This document shows, piece after piece, positions 50,987-58,218 of a stretch of 64,000 bases of DNA (the first letter of the stretch is position 1; every line of letters starts with the position of its first letter). The stretch is from Anaerolineae bacterium. GTDB lineage: Bacteria > Chloroflexota > Anaerolineae > UBA4142 > SHND01. Below the pieces are notes generated by a model, which saw nothing but the letters and a program-made list of their open reading frames with translations, had not been told where the DNA came from and did no database searches. Made by a program: the position numbers and the translations under genes. The DNA lies in assembly GCA_020851635.1 (NCBI GenBank), contig JADZCJ010000140.1, positions 124,001 through 188,000 on the forward strand, in the 5' to 3' direction.

Positions 50987-51199
50987 ATGTGCATGATGCA
51001 TAGTATGGATCATACGCAACATATTACACCAACCACAGCGGTGAACGCGCCGCAGCAGGACGATTCTCTGCTCGATATTCTCAAACGACGCTATGCGCTG
51101 GGTGAGATTACACTCGCGCAATTCGAGGAGATGAAACGCGTGTTAGGCTTGACTCAAGACCTGCCGCACGCTACGACCACAGAACATGGGCATCACTAA
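50987..51199 (+). CDS. Small soluble SHOCT-domain protein 2
   Basis: 70 residues, no membrane helix. The N-terminus is rich in Met, Cys and His (MCMMHSMDHTQHITP), then SHOCT core SLLDILKRRYALGEITLAQF, and the tail ends TTEHGHH. The end residues could bind metal. ATG 50987 is preferred (GGGAG upstream); ATG 50972 is possible. It stands between two membrane-bound SHOCT genes and could be their soluble partner. Confidence 0.8.
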   Translation: MCMMHSMDHTQHITPTTAVNAPQQDDSLLDILKRRYALGEITLAQFEEMKRVLGLTQDLPHATTTEHGHH

Positions 51200-51229
51200 A
51201 TGCGTCGTGGACTAGAGGAGGAACATACA

Positions 51230-51508
51230 ATGATGGGCTTTGGCTTCTTTGGCATTGGCATAGTGCTGATGGTTGCGTTTTGGGTGTTGGTCATCGGTGG
51301 CGGGGTGTGGCTGGTGATGACGCTCGTGCGTGGCAATCAAGCCAACGCCGCGTTCACCCCACCGCAAGCGATCCCGTCGAATCAACCACAGGCGTTGGTG
51401 CCGCCAGTGTCGAATCAAACGCCGCTTGAAATTCTCAAGGCGCGTTACGCCAGGGGCGAAATCACCAAAGAACAGTACGATCAAATGCGAAAGGATTTGG
51501 AGGGATAA
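51230..51508 (+). CDS. SHOCT-domain membrane protein 3
   Basis: 92 residues: MMGFGFFGIGIVLMVAFWVL is the start of one transmembrane helix, followed by a Gln/Pro-rich linker and the SHOCT core TPLEILKARYARGEITKEQY. Start ATG 51230, set by GAGGAGG. The helix-coding DNA (about 51275-51345) is nearly identical to that of the next gene, showing a recent tandem duplication. Confidence 0.87.
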   Translation: MMGFGFFGIGIVLMVAFWVLVIGGGVWLVMTLVRGNQANAAFTPPQAIPSNQPQALVPPVSNQTPLEILKARYARGEITKEQYDQMRKDLEG

Positions 51509-51512
51509 TACC

Positions 51513-51782
51513 ATGATGGGTTTCGGAATGAACATGTGGGGTTTGGGCGCGTTGGTGATGCTCGCGTTTTGGGTGATTGTCATTGGTGGCGGGGTGTGGT
51601 TGGCGATGACGCTCGTGCGTGGCAATCAAGCCACCCCCGCGTCGAACCAATCCTATGCCTTGATGACGCCACCTGCCGCCTCATCAAATGTGACGGCGCT
51701 CGATTTACTGAAAGCACGCTACGCCAAAGGCGAACTCACCAAAGCGCAATTTGAGGAAATGCGCCGCGATCTAGATGCATGA
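51513..51782 (+). CDS. SHOCT-domain membrane protein 4
   Basis: 89 residues: MMGFGMNMWGLGALVMLAFW leads into one transmembrane helix, then a linker and the SHOCT core TALDLLKARYAKGELTKAQF. Paralogue of the gene before it, with near-identical DNA over the helix. GGAGGGA stands before ATG 51513, and only 4 bases separate the two genes. Last of the row; DUF302 follows after 97 bases. Confidence 0.87.
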   Translation: MMGFGMNMWGLGALVMLAFWVIVIGGGVWLAMTLVRGNQATPASNQSYALMTPPAASSNVTALDLLKARYAKGELTKAQFEEMRRDLDA

Positions 51783-51879
51783 GCGCATAGGACGGCGATA
51801 GTAACACACCGTTCGCTGTGCTGCGCGACAAAGAACGCGGTGCGTGTTGGCGCGTGTGCTAAATTTGAGAGGTAAAAAC

Positions 51880-52278
51880 ATGAGTGAAATTGGATCGCGC
51901 ATTGAATTGAAAACGGATTACGAGAATGCCGTTGCAGTAACAACAGCGGCATTGAAAGAAGAAGGCTTTGGTGTCCTGACGACGATTGATGTACAAGCGA
52001 CGTTCAAGCAGAAACTAGACGCCGAATTTCGACGCTATGTAATTCTCGGCGCGTGCAATCCGCCGCTGGCGTATCGCGCGCTGACCACCGATTTCGACGC
52101 CGGGTTATTGCTCCCATGCAATGTCATTGTATATGAAAAGAGTGGCGGCTCCATCGTTTCAATTGTCGATCCGCTTTCTATGCTCGGTGTGATTGCGAAC
52201 CCATGGCTTGAAGCGGTGGCACGTGACGCGCGCGAAAAGTTGAAGCGCGTTGCCCAGATGCTGCGCGAGGAACAGTAA
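51880..52278 (+). CDS. DUF302 protein
   Basis: 132 residues. DUF302 hallmarks: NAVAVTTAALKEEGFGVLTT, IDVQATFKQKLDAEFRRYVI, LGACNPPLAYRALTTDFDAG, LLLPCNVIVYEKSGGSIVSI. The family is common near copper and sulfur-redox genes; its role is not known. Two conserved Cys (GACNPP, LLPCNV) are present. Start at ATG 51880 with GAGAGG upstream. The TAA shares a base with the next ATG (TAATG). Confidence 0.92.
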   Translation: MSEIGSRIELKTDYENAVAVTTAALKEEGFGVLTTIDVQATFKQKLDAEFRRYVILGACNPPLAYRALTTDFDAGLLLPCNVIVYEKSGGSIVSIVDPLSMLGVIANPWLEAVARDAREKLKRVAQMLREEQ

Positions 52279-52913
52279 TGAGCCAACCGACGATGGCTGC
52301 GGAGACGGCAGCGACGCGAGCGCGGTATAATCGGATTGCGCCGGTGTATGATTTGATCGAGACATTATCAGAACAAAGTTTCAAGCCGATGCGCGAGAAA
52401 CTTTGGTCGCAGGCGCGGGGCGAGATTATTGAAGTGGGTGTGGGAACAGGCAAAAACTTTGCATACCATCCGCGCAACGCGCATGTCATCGGGATTGACC
52501 TTGCGGACCAGATGCTGGCACGCGCCCGCGAGCGCGCTCGGCAACTCGACGTGCCCGTCGAATTGCGCGAGGGGGATGTGCAGCAACTCACATTTGCTTC
52601 GAACACCTTTGATACTGCCCTTGCCACCTGCGTATTTTGCTCTGTGCCTGACCCCCTTCGCGGTTTGCAGGAGCTAAATCGCGTGGTCAAGCCGAATGGG
52701 AAAATTTTGTTACTTGATCACGTTCGAATCGACCAACCTATTATCGGGCGCCTCATGGACGTGCTTAATCCTCTGGTTGTGCGTCTCTGGGGCGCGAATA
52801 TCAACCGTCGGACAATTGAAAATGTTCAGCGCGCGGGATTGTGCATTGAGCAGGTCGAACATCTTGGTCCGATGGGAATGGTCAAACTTATTGTTGCGAG
52901 ACCAAATAAATAG
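52278..52913 (+). CDS. Class I SAM-dependent methyltransferase (UbiE-like)
   Basis: 211 residues with the Methyltransf_11 pattern: RYNRIAPVYDLIETLSEQSF, motif I IIEVGVGTGKNFAYHPRNAH, GIDLADQMLARARERA, and DTALATCVFCSVPDPLRGLQ. It methylates an unknown small molecule, perhaps a quinone or lipid precursor. It overlaps the DUF302 gene by one base. No evidence ties it to copper other than location. Confidence 0.92.
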   Translation: MSQPTMAAETAATRARYNRIAPVYDLIETLSEQSFKPMREKLWSQARGEIIEVGVGTGKNFAYHPRNAHVIGIDLADQMLARARERARQLDVPVELREGDVQQLTFASNTFDTALATCVFCSVPDPLRGLQELNRVVKPNGKILLLDHVRIDQPIIGRLMDVLNPLVVRLWGANINRRTIENVQRAGLCIEQVEHLGPMGMVKLIVARPNK

Positions 52914-52921
52914 CGGCAGAC

Positions 52922-53809
52922 ATGTGGGGAATTCTCGCGCTTGGCGCCGCTTTATTGACCTCCTTCAATCCGATTCTTTACAAGCGGATGCTGCAAGACG
53001 CAGACTCACTTGTGGCTGTGTGGGGTGTCCTCCTTTTGAGTCTTCCGCTCCTCGCCGCATTCACCGTAGCGCTTACACCCCAGTTGCCTGCGTTTGACGC
53101 GGCGTTCACTTTGGCGGTTGCCGCATCCGCTTTGCTGAATGTCATCGCGCATTTGTCGTTGACTCACGCATTGAAAGTCGCGGATGTGTCCCAAGTCACG
53201 CCGCTTCTCAATTTTGGCCCTGTTTTCACATTGCTGTTTGCAGCGCTCTTTCTGGGAGAAATACCCTCGGCGCGCGGTGTGTTCGGCGTCATGCTGATTC
53301 TCCTCGGCGCGTATTGGCTCACTCGCGCACCGAGAGAACGCGCAGCTCATGAGAAATCTCAGTTCGCCGCGTTCATGAATTTAACTTTCAAGCCCGCCAG
53401 CGTACTGGTTTTACTTGCGGGTTTGCTTTGGGCAATTACTCCCGTGTTGGAAAAGACTGCGATAGAGCACACTAACCCACCTAGTCCGCGTTTGGTGGCA
53501 TTCCTGATCCAAGTACTGGTCACATTGCTACTTACGATGGCAGTGTTAACACGGACGTGGACGGGAATTCAAAAACTCGGGTTACATCGGCGCGCGTGGA
53601 TTTTGGCGGGTTTAATAGCGGGAAGTGCGCCCGTGTTGGGTTACACCGCGTTAAGTTTAGGTTTCGTTGGTTATGTGACTACTCTGTTCAAATTGAGCGG
53701 CGTCATGACGATGCTGTGGAGCTATTTTCTGCTTCAAGAAAAGCTCGCGCTTGCTCGATTGCCGCCCACTGTATTGATGGTGCTCGGTGCGCTTTTGATT
53801 GTGCTGTAA
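52922..53809 (+). CDS. EamA/DMT-family transporter
   Basis: 295 residues, ten hydrophobic helices in two EamA repeats: first NPILYKRMLQDADSLVAVWG to FLGEIPSARGVFGVMLILLG, second LVLLAGLLWAITPVLEKTAI to LLQEKLALARLPPTVLMVLG. These transporters export metabolites or amino acids; the substrate is unknown. Starts 8 bases after the methyltransferase and is followed after 19 bases by a response regulator. Confidence 0.92.
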   Translation: MWGILALGAALLTSFNPILYKRMLQDADSLVAVWGVLLLSLPLLAAFTVALTPQLPAFDAAFTLAVAASALLNVIAHLSLTHALKVADVSQVTPLLNFGPVFTLLFAALFLGEIPSARGVFGVMLILLGAYWLTRAPRERAAHEKSQFAAFMNLTFKPASVLVLLAGLLWAITPVLEKTAIEHTNPPSPRLVAFLIQVLVTLLLTMAVLTRTWTGIQKLGLHRRAWILAGLIAGSAPVLGYTALSLGFVGYVTTLFKLSGVMTMLWSYFLLQEKLALARLPPTVLMVLGALLIVL

Positions 53810-53828
53810 CACCGGAGGATCTGTTGGT

Positions 53829-54494
53829 ATGATTCGGAATAAGAACAAACCCGTACGTGTTTTGCTTGCCGATGATCACGCGGTCGTCCGCAAAGGCATC
53901 CGCGATTTTTTGGAGGAGGACGATACACTGCGAGTTATTGGCGAGGCGAACGACGGCGAAGAGGCGCTTGCCCTCATCGCGCGTCACCCGCCGGATGTCG
54001 CGGTCTTTGATATCCAAATGCCGCGCCTCAATGGATTGGATGCCACGCGTCGCGTCAAACAAGAGTTCCCCGATGTCCAAGTCCTGATTCTGACGGCATA
54101 CGATGATGATCCCTATCTGTTCGCCGCGCTGCAAGCCGGCGCAAGCGGCTATCTGTTGAAAACATCATCCGCGGAAGAATTACTGCACGCCGTTCATGCG
54201 GTCGCAGAAGGGGAAACGGCACTTTCGCCCGCTGTCGCCAAGAAATTGGTCCGACGCGCCGCAGGTAGCGCCGCCGCGCAAGACGAAATCATCGAACCAC
54301 TGACAGATCGCGAACTTGAAGTGCTTCGTCTCGCCGCCCAAGGCCTCGGTAACAAACAAATTGGCGTGGCGCTCAACATCAGCGATCGTACCGTGCAAGG
54401 GCATCTCGCCAATATTTACGCCAAGTTCCACGTCGCCACACGGACGGAAGCCGTCCTATTTGCTGTGCGGCAAAAGTGGATTACGTTGGAGTAG
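53829..54494 (+). CDS. NarL/FixJ-family response regulator (second)
   Basis: 221 residues: a receiver domain with ADDHAVVRKGIRDFLEEDDT and the phospho-Asp in VAVFDIQMPRLNG, then a LuxR-type helix-turn-helix (PLTDRELEVLRLAAQGLGNK, DRTVQGHLANIYAKF). Partner of the histidine kinase 87 bases downstream; here the regulator gene comes first. ATG 53829 follows GGAGG by 12 bases. It may control neighbouring copper genes, but no binding site was identified. Confidence 0.94.
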   Translation: MIRNKNKPVRVLLADDHAVVRKGIRDFLEEDDTLRVIGEANDGEEALALIARHPPDVAVFDIQMPRLNGLDATRRVKQEFPDVQVLILTAYDDDPYLFAALQAGASGYLLKTSSAEELLHAVHAVAEGETALSPAVAKKLVRRAAGSAAAQDEIIEPLTDRELEVLRLAAQGLGNKQIGVALNISDRTVQGHLANIYAKFHVATRTEAVLFAVRQKWITLE

Positions 54495-54563
54495 ATTGGC
54501 GAATAGGAAGACTGGTAGACCGGCAAATAGGTGAATGACTTGATTATCGGTCTACCAATCTAC
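54492..54563. repeat. Intergenic inverted repeats around TGGTAGACCG
   Basis: TGGTAGACCG (54513-54522) pairs with CGGTCTACCA (54548-54557), and GTAGATTGG (54492-54500) pairs with CCAATCTAC (54555-54563). The pieces look like repeats of a simple GTAGAYTGG unit in both orientations. It could fold as a weak hairpin between regulator and kinase. Confidence 0.5.
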
Positions 54564-54580
54564 TTGTCTCCTTCCTCCCT

Positions 54581-56176
54581 ATGCTCCGCAGCCTTCGCAC
54601 GCAGATTCTCCTCTGGACGGTTCTTCCGCTCGCCGTCGTTCTAATTGGCATCGCGTATCTCGGCGTCAACAGCCACCAGGGCGCGATGCGCGAATTGGTG
54701 GCAGAGCGCGATGGTGCGCTGGCGCGCGTATCAGCGGCGCGCATTTCAGAACTTTTGACAGATCGCACGCGCGACCTGGCAAATCTTGACGCCTCGCGAC
54801 CCGAAACATGGAACACACAAATTTTTGATGGTGGTATTGCTTTCTTGGACGCGCAAGGACGCGTCGCAAATGCATCGCCTTCACATGAACTGTGGGAAGC
54901 GCGGCGCGACAAAATCCCGCGTGCCGGGGAATTTTCGGAGCCGTTTTTTGAGAATGGCGCATGGCTCGTTCTCTTTGCGCGCCCTATTCAGGAAGGCATC
55001 TTCGTCGGTGCGGTCAAGCTGCCGGTGTTCGAGACACTTGCCCCGCGCGGAACTGCGTTTCTCGTTGATCAACAGGGAAAAATCATTGCGCACCCAGACC
55101 CCGCGCTCGTAGGAACCGATTTCAGCATGCACGCGGGAATCGCACAGGTCATGCACGGTGAAACAGGCGCGACATTTCATTATGATACGAATGGAACCGA
55201 GTTGGTTGTTGGATACGCGCCGATAGCGCCAACGAACTGGGGCTTGTTGATTGACGAGCCCTGGCTAGTGGTCGTCGCGCCGATGTTTCAATATACGGTG
55301 CTGCTTCCCGTGGTCTTGGTCCTAGTCGCAGTGATCGCGCTTGGCGCGATTTATTTCGGCGTGCGCAATGTGATTCGTCCACTGGAAAATCTCGCGCAGG
55401 CAGCACAGCGCATCGCGTTCGGTGATTATCACGCGGCAGAACAGCGAGTCGGCGGCGTGCGCGAAATCGAAGAACTGCGTGAGACGCTCAATAGCATGGC
55501 GAAGCAGGTGAACACCGCGCAAGCGGCAATGCAAACGTATATCGTCGCCATTACGCACAGCCAAGAGGACGAACGCAAACACCTCGCCCGCGAACTGCAC
55601 GACGATACGATCCAAGCACTCATCGCGGTACGCCAGCGAATTGAAATGGCGCAAAGAGCGTTAACAAAAGACCCGGCGCTTGCCGCGTCCAAGTTAGCAG
55701 AATTAAAAGAACTAACGACAGAAGCAGTAGAACACGTGCGCGGCTTTGTGCGGGATCTGCGCCCGACGTATCTGGATGAGTTGGGTTTGATCCCTGCGCT
55801 CGAAACGGTTGCGCGCGAAGGAAACGCGCGTTTCACCATAAAGGGAGAGGAAAAGCGGCTCGATGCGGAACGCGAACTTGTCTTGTTCCGGATCACACAA
55901 GAAGCATTACGCAATGCTGGCAAACACGCGCGCGCGACCGAGGTGGAGGTTGTGCTTGCGTTTGATGCAAACGAAGTGACCGTCGCAATTCAAGACAATG
56001 GCGTGGGGTTTGACGCGCCCGAATCGCCAAATGCGTACGCGCGTGCGGGGCATTTCGGCTTGATGGGGATGCAAGAACGCGCACAATTGTTCGGCGGCAA
56101 TGTGTATGTCAAGTCGCAGCGCGGGAAGGGAACAAAAGTGGTCGCGTATGTGCCAACCCAAACCGTCCCAATGTAA
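54581..56176 (+). CDS. Sensor histidine kinase with extracytoplasmic sensor and HAMP
   Basis: 531 residues: first helix (ILLWTVLPLAVVLIGIAYLG), an extracytoplasmic Cache-like sensor (about 35-225; DQQGKIIAHPDPALVGTDFS is typical), second helix (LLPVVLVLVAVIALGAIYFG), a HAMP region, a coiled linker and a HisKA_3 box HLARELHDDTIQALIAVRQR. HATPase motifs: ITQEALRNAGKHARATEVEV, DNGVGFDAP and GLMGMQERAQLFGG. Works with the regulator at 53829. Cache domains bind small ligands; copper sensing is possible but unproven. Confidence 0.94.
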   Translation: MLRSLRTQILLWTVLPLAVVLIGIAYLGVNSHQGAMRELVAERDGALARVSAARISELLTDRTRDLANLDASRPETWNTQIFDGGIAFLDAQGRVANASPSHELWEARRDKIPRAGEFSEPFFENGAWLVLFARPIQEGIFVGAVKLPVFETLAPRGTAFLVDQQGKIIAHPDPALVGTDFSMHAGIAQVMHGETGATFHYDTNGTELVVGYAPIAPTNWGLLIDEPWLVVVAPMFQYTVLLPVVLVLVAVIALGAIYFGVRNVIRPLENLAQAAQRIAFGDYHAAEQRVGGVREIEELRETLNSMAKQVNTAQAAMQTYIVAITHSQEDERKHLARELHDDTIQALIAVRQRIEMAQRALTKDPALAASKLAELKELTTEAVEHVRGFVRDLRPTYLDELGLIPALETVAREGNARFTIKGEEKRLDAERELVLFRITQEALRNAGKHARATEVEVVLAFDANEVTVAIQDNGVGFDAPESPNAYARAGHFGLMGMQERAQLFGGNVYVKSQRGKGTKVVAYVPTQTVPM

Positions 56177-56196
56177 ATTGCATCGTGCTCAAAACG

Positions 56197-56233
56197 AAAA
56201 GGAGGAACACTCGAACTGAGTGTTCCTCCTTTT
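56197..56233. terminator. Bidirectional terminator between convergent genes
   Basis: 16-bp stem AAAAGGAGGAACACTC (56197-56212), 5-base loop, complement at 56218-56233 followed by TT. It lies between the rightward kinase and the leftward Met-rich PepSY-like gene and should serve both. Confidence 0.9.
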
Positions 56234-56251
56234 TTGTGTCACTTCATTCGT

Positions 56252-57106
56252 TTACTCGATTTCTTTCGCCCCGAGATATTCGCCGTGCCATGTATGATAC
56301 CAGACCGCTCCGGTGTTGGCGTTAACACTCAACATGCCATACGCTTTGCTGTCGCGCAGCACATCAAAGTTGTAATAGCCATAAAACGTGTCGGCTTGGG
56401 CAGCAAGCGTCGTGGTCGGCAAGAATGCTTTGAGAAACGCCTGGGCTTTTTCCTTCGCTTGATCCACGCTCAGGGTCACTTTGTCGCTTGTGATCGTCAT
56501 CCCCATATTTCCCATCATCGCCGTCATTGGCGAGTATTTGGAATTCCACATTATGTTCGGACCCATCTCGGGAGCGACATTTCCGCTGTACTTGTCCACG
56601 ATGAGTTGGAACGCCGCTTTGTCCGTGCTTTTTTCCTTCACCATACCGTAGAAATTCCATGTGTACTCTTCGAGGTCGGAGAGTATCAAATCGGCGTTGT
56701 TCAGCGTGGCAAGGTATTGTTGGATGCGCGCTTGCGCGCCATCGAGTGTCAAGGGTTTCGCGTTCGATAACTGATTCATCTCGTCGGCGCTCATCATGCC
56801 GCCTCCCATCATGCCACTACCCCCCATCATTCCCTGGCCGGCCATCATCGTACCCATCATTTGCATCATCTGGGTCATATCTCCGCTCATCATCGTGCCG
56901 TTCTGCGGCACACTATTCATCATGTCCCCCATCATGCCGCCGCTGTTGTTTTGCGTGCCCGGTGTAATGGTTGCCTCTGTGCCCGGAGTGGGGTGATGCG
57001 GGTCGGGCGTTGCAGTCGGCGTCGGTCCTTGGGCAAAAGCCACTGCGCCGAGCGCGAGCAAACCAACAAGAGAAAGGGTGAGGGCAAAAAGAATTGTGCG
57101 TTTCAT
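56252..57106 (-). CDS. Secreted Met-rich PepSY-like protein
   Basis: 284 residues: signal peptide (MKRTILFALTLSLVGLLALG), a Pro/Thr linker, a strongly Met/Gly-rich stretch (MMGDMM, MMSGDMTQMMQMMGTMMAGQ, GMMGGSGMMGGGMM) and two PepSY-like units: ARIQQYLATLNNADLILSDL with YTWNFYGMVKEKSTDKAAFQ, and KEKAQAFLKAFLPTTTL with MLSVNANTGAVWYHTWHGEY. The Met cluster is a good Cu(I) binder, pointing to extracytoplasmic copper capture. Start at ATG 57106 with GGAGG upstream. Function by analogy only; PepSY units in other proteins inhibit proteases or bind metal. Confidence 0.87.
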   Translation of the reverse strand: MKRTILFALTLSLVGLLALGAVAFAQGPTPTATPDPHHPTPGTEATITPGTQNNSGGMMGDMMNSVPQNGTMMSGDMTQMMQMMGTMMAGQGMMGGSGMMGGGMMSADEMNQLSNAKPLTLDGAQARIQQYLATLNNADLILSDLEEYTWNFYGMVKEKSTDKAAFQLIVDKYSGNVAPEMGPNIMWNSKYSPMTAMMGNMGMTITSDKVTLSVDQAKEKAQAFLKAFLPTTTLAAQADTFYGYYNFDVLRDSKAYGMLSVNANTGAVWYHTWHGEYLGAKEIE

Positions 57107-57407
57107 TATTGAATCCTCCATTTCGAGTGACAGGTGACAATTGATGAATGACGCGGAAATTCCGCGAGCGTCAATTGTGATCCGCCAATCATTTGTTATT
57201 GATGTCCAGATTTTCAATCACATTGTTGCTCAAGGATGTGAAGATGGTGTGAAGGTTTGTTGCGCTTTCCATAGGAATGATGCACGAGTCTTGAACGTAA
57301 TGCCTGCGCGAGATGGCGCATCGAGGACCAAGCCAAATGGCGCGGTATGTTCTGCGAGGGACGGCGGTTACATTGCGCAGCGAAACGCCTTACAGTATGA
57401 GCGTTAT
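57107..57407. other. Divergent intergenic region with nested inverted repeats
   Basis: No gene seen. It holds CGCGGAA (57152-57158) against TTCCGCG (57160-57166), flanked by ACAATTGA (57137-57144) against TCAATTGT (57171-57178). This could be a hairpin or an operator for the leftward Met-rich gene. Further right, 57330-57345 repeats the 16-mer found before the 43712 HMA gene. An open frame crosses part of this region into the next gene, but without a start site. Confidence 0.5.
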
Positions 57408-58184
57408 ATGAATACGCGACAGATTGCTTTTTCCGTTGAAGGTATGTTTTGCGCTCGCTGCGCGGTGGACTTGGAACGTGCGCTGGCACATCGCGATGGC
57501 GTCATCGGGGCATGTGTAAATTATGCCAGCGAACGCGCGACCTTACTTTACGATCCGACGCGTGTCAACCCGATGGCGCTTGTGCACATCGTAAAGGATG
57601 CCGGATTCTCAACACCCCTCGAAGTGGAATTGACGATGCAGGCAAATCAAGCTCATCGATTCGATACGCACAAGCGCTGGCTTGCGCCACTGCTCGTAGG
57701 ATTTGGGAGTGGCGCGGCACTGGTCGTTTTGTATCTTGCCATCTTGGCAATTGCTCAATCGCCTAGCCACGCGCTCGAGCAATTATCCCAAGACCGTCTT
57801 TGGGTCGGACTCGTAGCACTCGGCTTTGGGTTTCAAATCGGCTTGTATGTGTATCTGCGACTGATTGTGAGTGCGATGCTGCTGGCAGGCGCGACCGGGA
57901 TGGCAGGCGCAGGGACGACGACTTCGACTGTTGGCATGATCGCCTGTTGCGCGCATCATCTCGCAGACATAGCGCCGCTCCTTGGTTTGGCGGGCGTGAG
58001 CGCGCTGTCTCCTGTTGTGACGTTTCTCGCCGAATGGAAAATCCCATTCATTCTCTTTGGTCTCGCCGTGAATGTCGTAGCGATCGGCATGAGCCTTCGC
58101 ATCATTCGCCGCGAACGCGCACATTTGAAAATGATGGAAAGCGCCGTGACCCCCCCGACACGGCAACCAGCAGCGTGTCATTGA
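57408..58184 (+). CDS. HMA domain fused to a multi-pass membrane protein
   Basis: 258 residues: an N-terminal HMA domain with [20 protein letters not shown], then about five helices. One helix contains [20 protein letters not shown], a CC-x-HH cluster within the membrane that could bind copper or another soft metal. The layout of HMA plus helices recalls small metal importers or sensors of the MerT/CcdA-like kind, but no exact family was recognised. Start ATG 57408. It is followed after 34 bases by a copper ATPase and may pass metal to it. Confidence 0.85.
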   Translation: MNTRQIAFSVEGMFCARCAVDLERALAHRDGVIGACVNYASERATLLYDPTRVNPMALVHIVKDAGFSTPLEVELTMQANQAHRFDTHKRWLAPLLVGFGSGAALVVLYLAILAIAQSPSHALEQLSQDRLWVGLVALGFGFQIGLYVYLRLIVSAMLLAGATGMAGAGTTTSTVGMIACCAHHLADIAPLLGLAGVSALSPVVTFLAEWKIPFILFGLAVNVVAIGMSLRIIRRERAHLKMMESAVTPPTRQPAACH

Positions 58185-58218
58185 TGGAGCAGAGCAAGTA
58201 GTGTGGGAGCAGGAAGCT

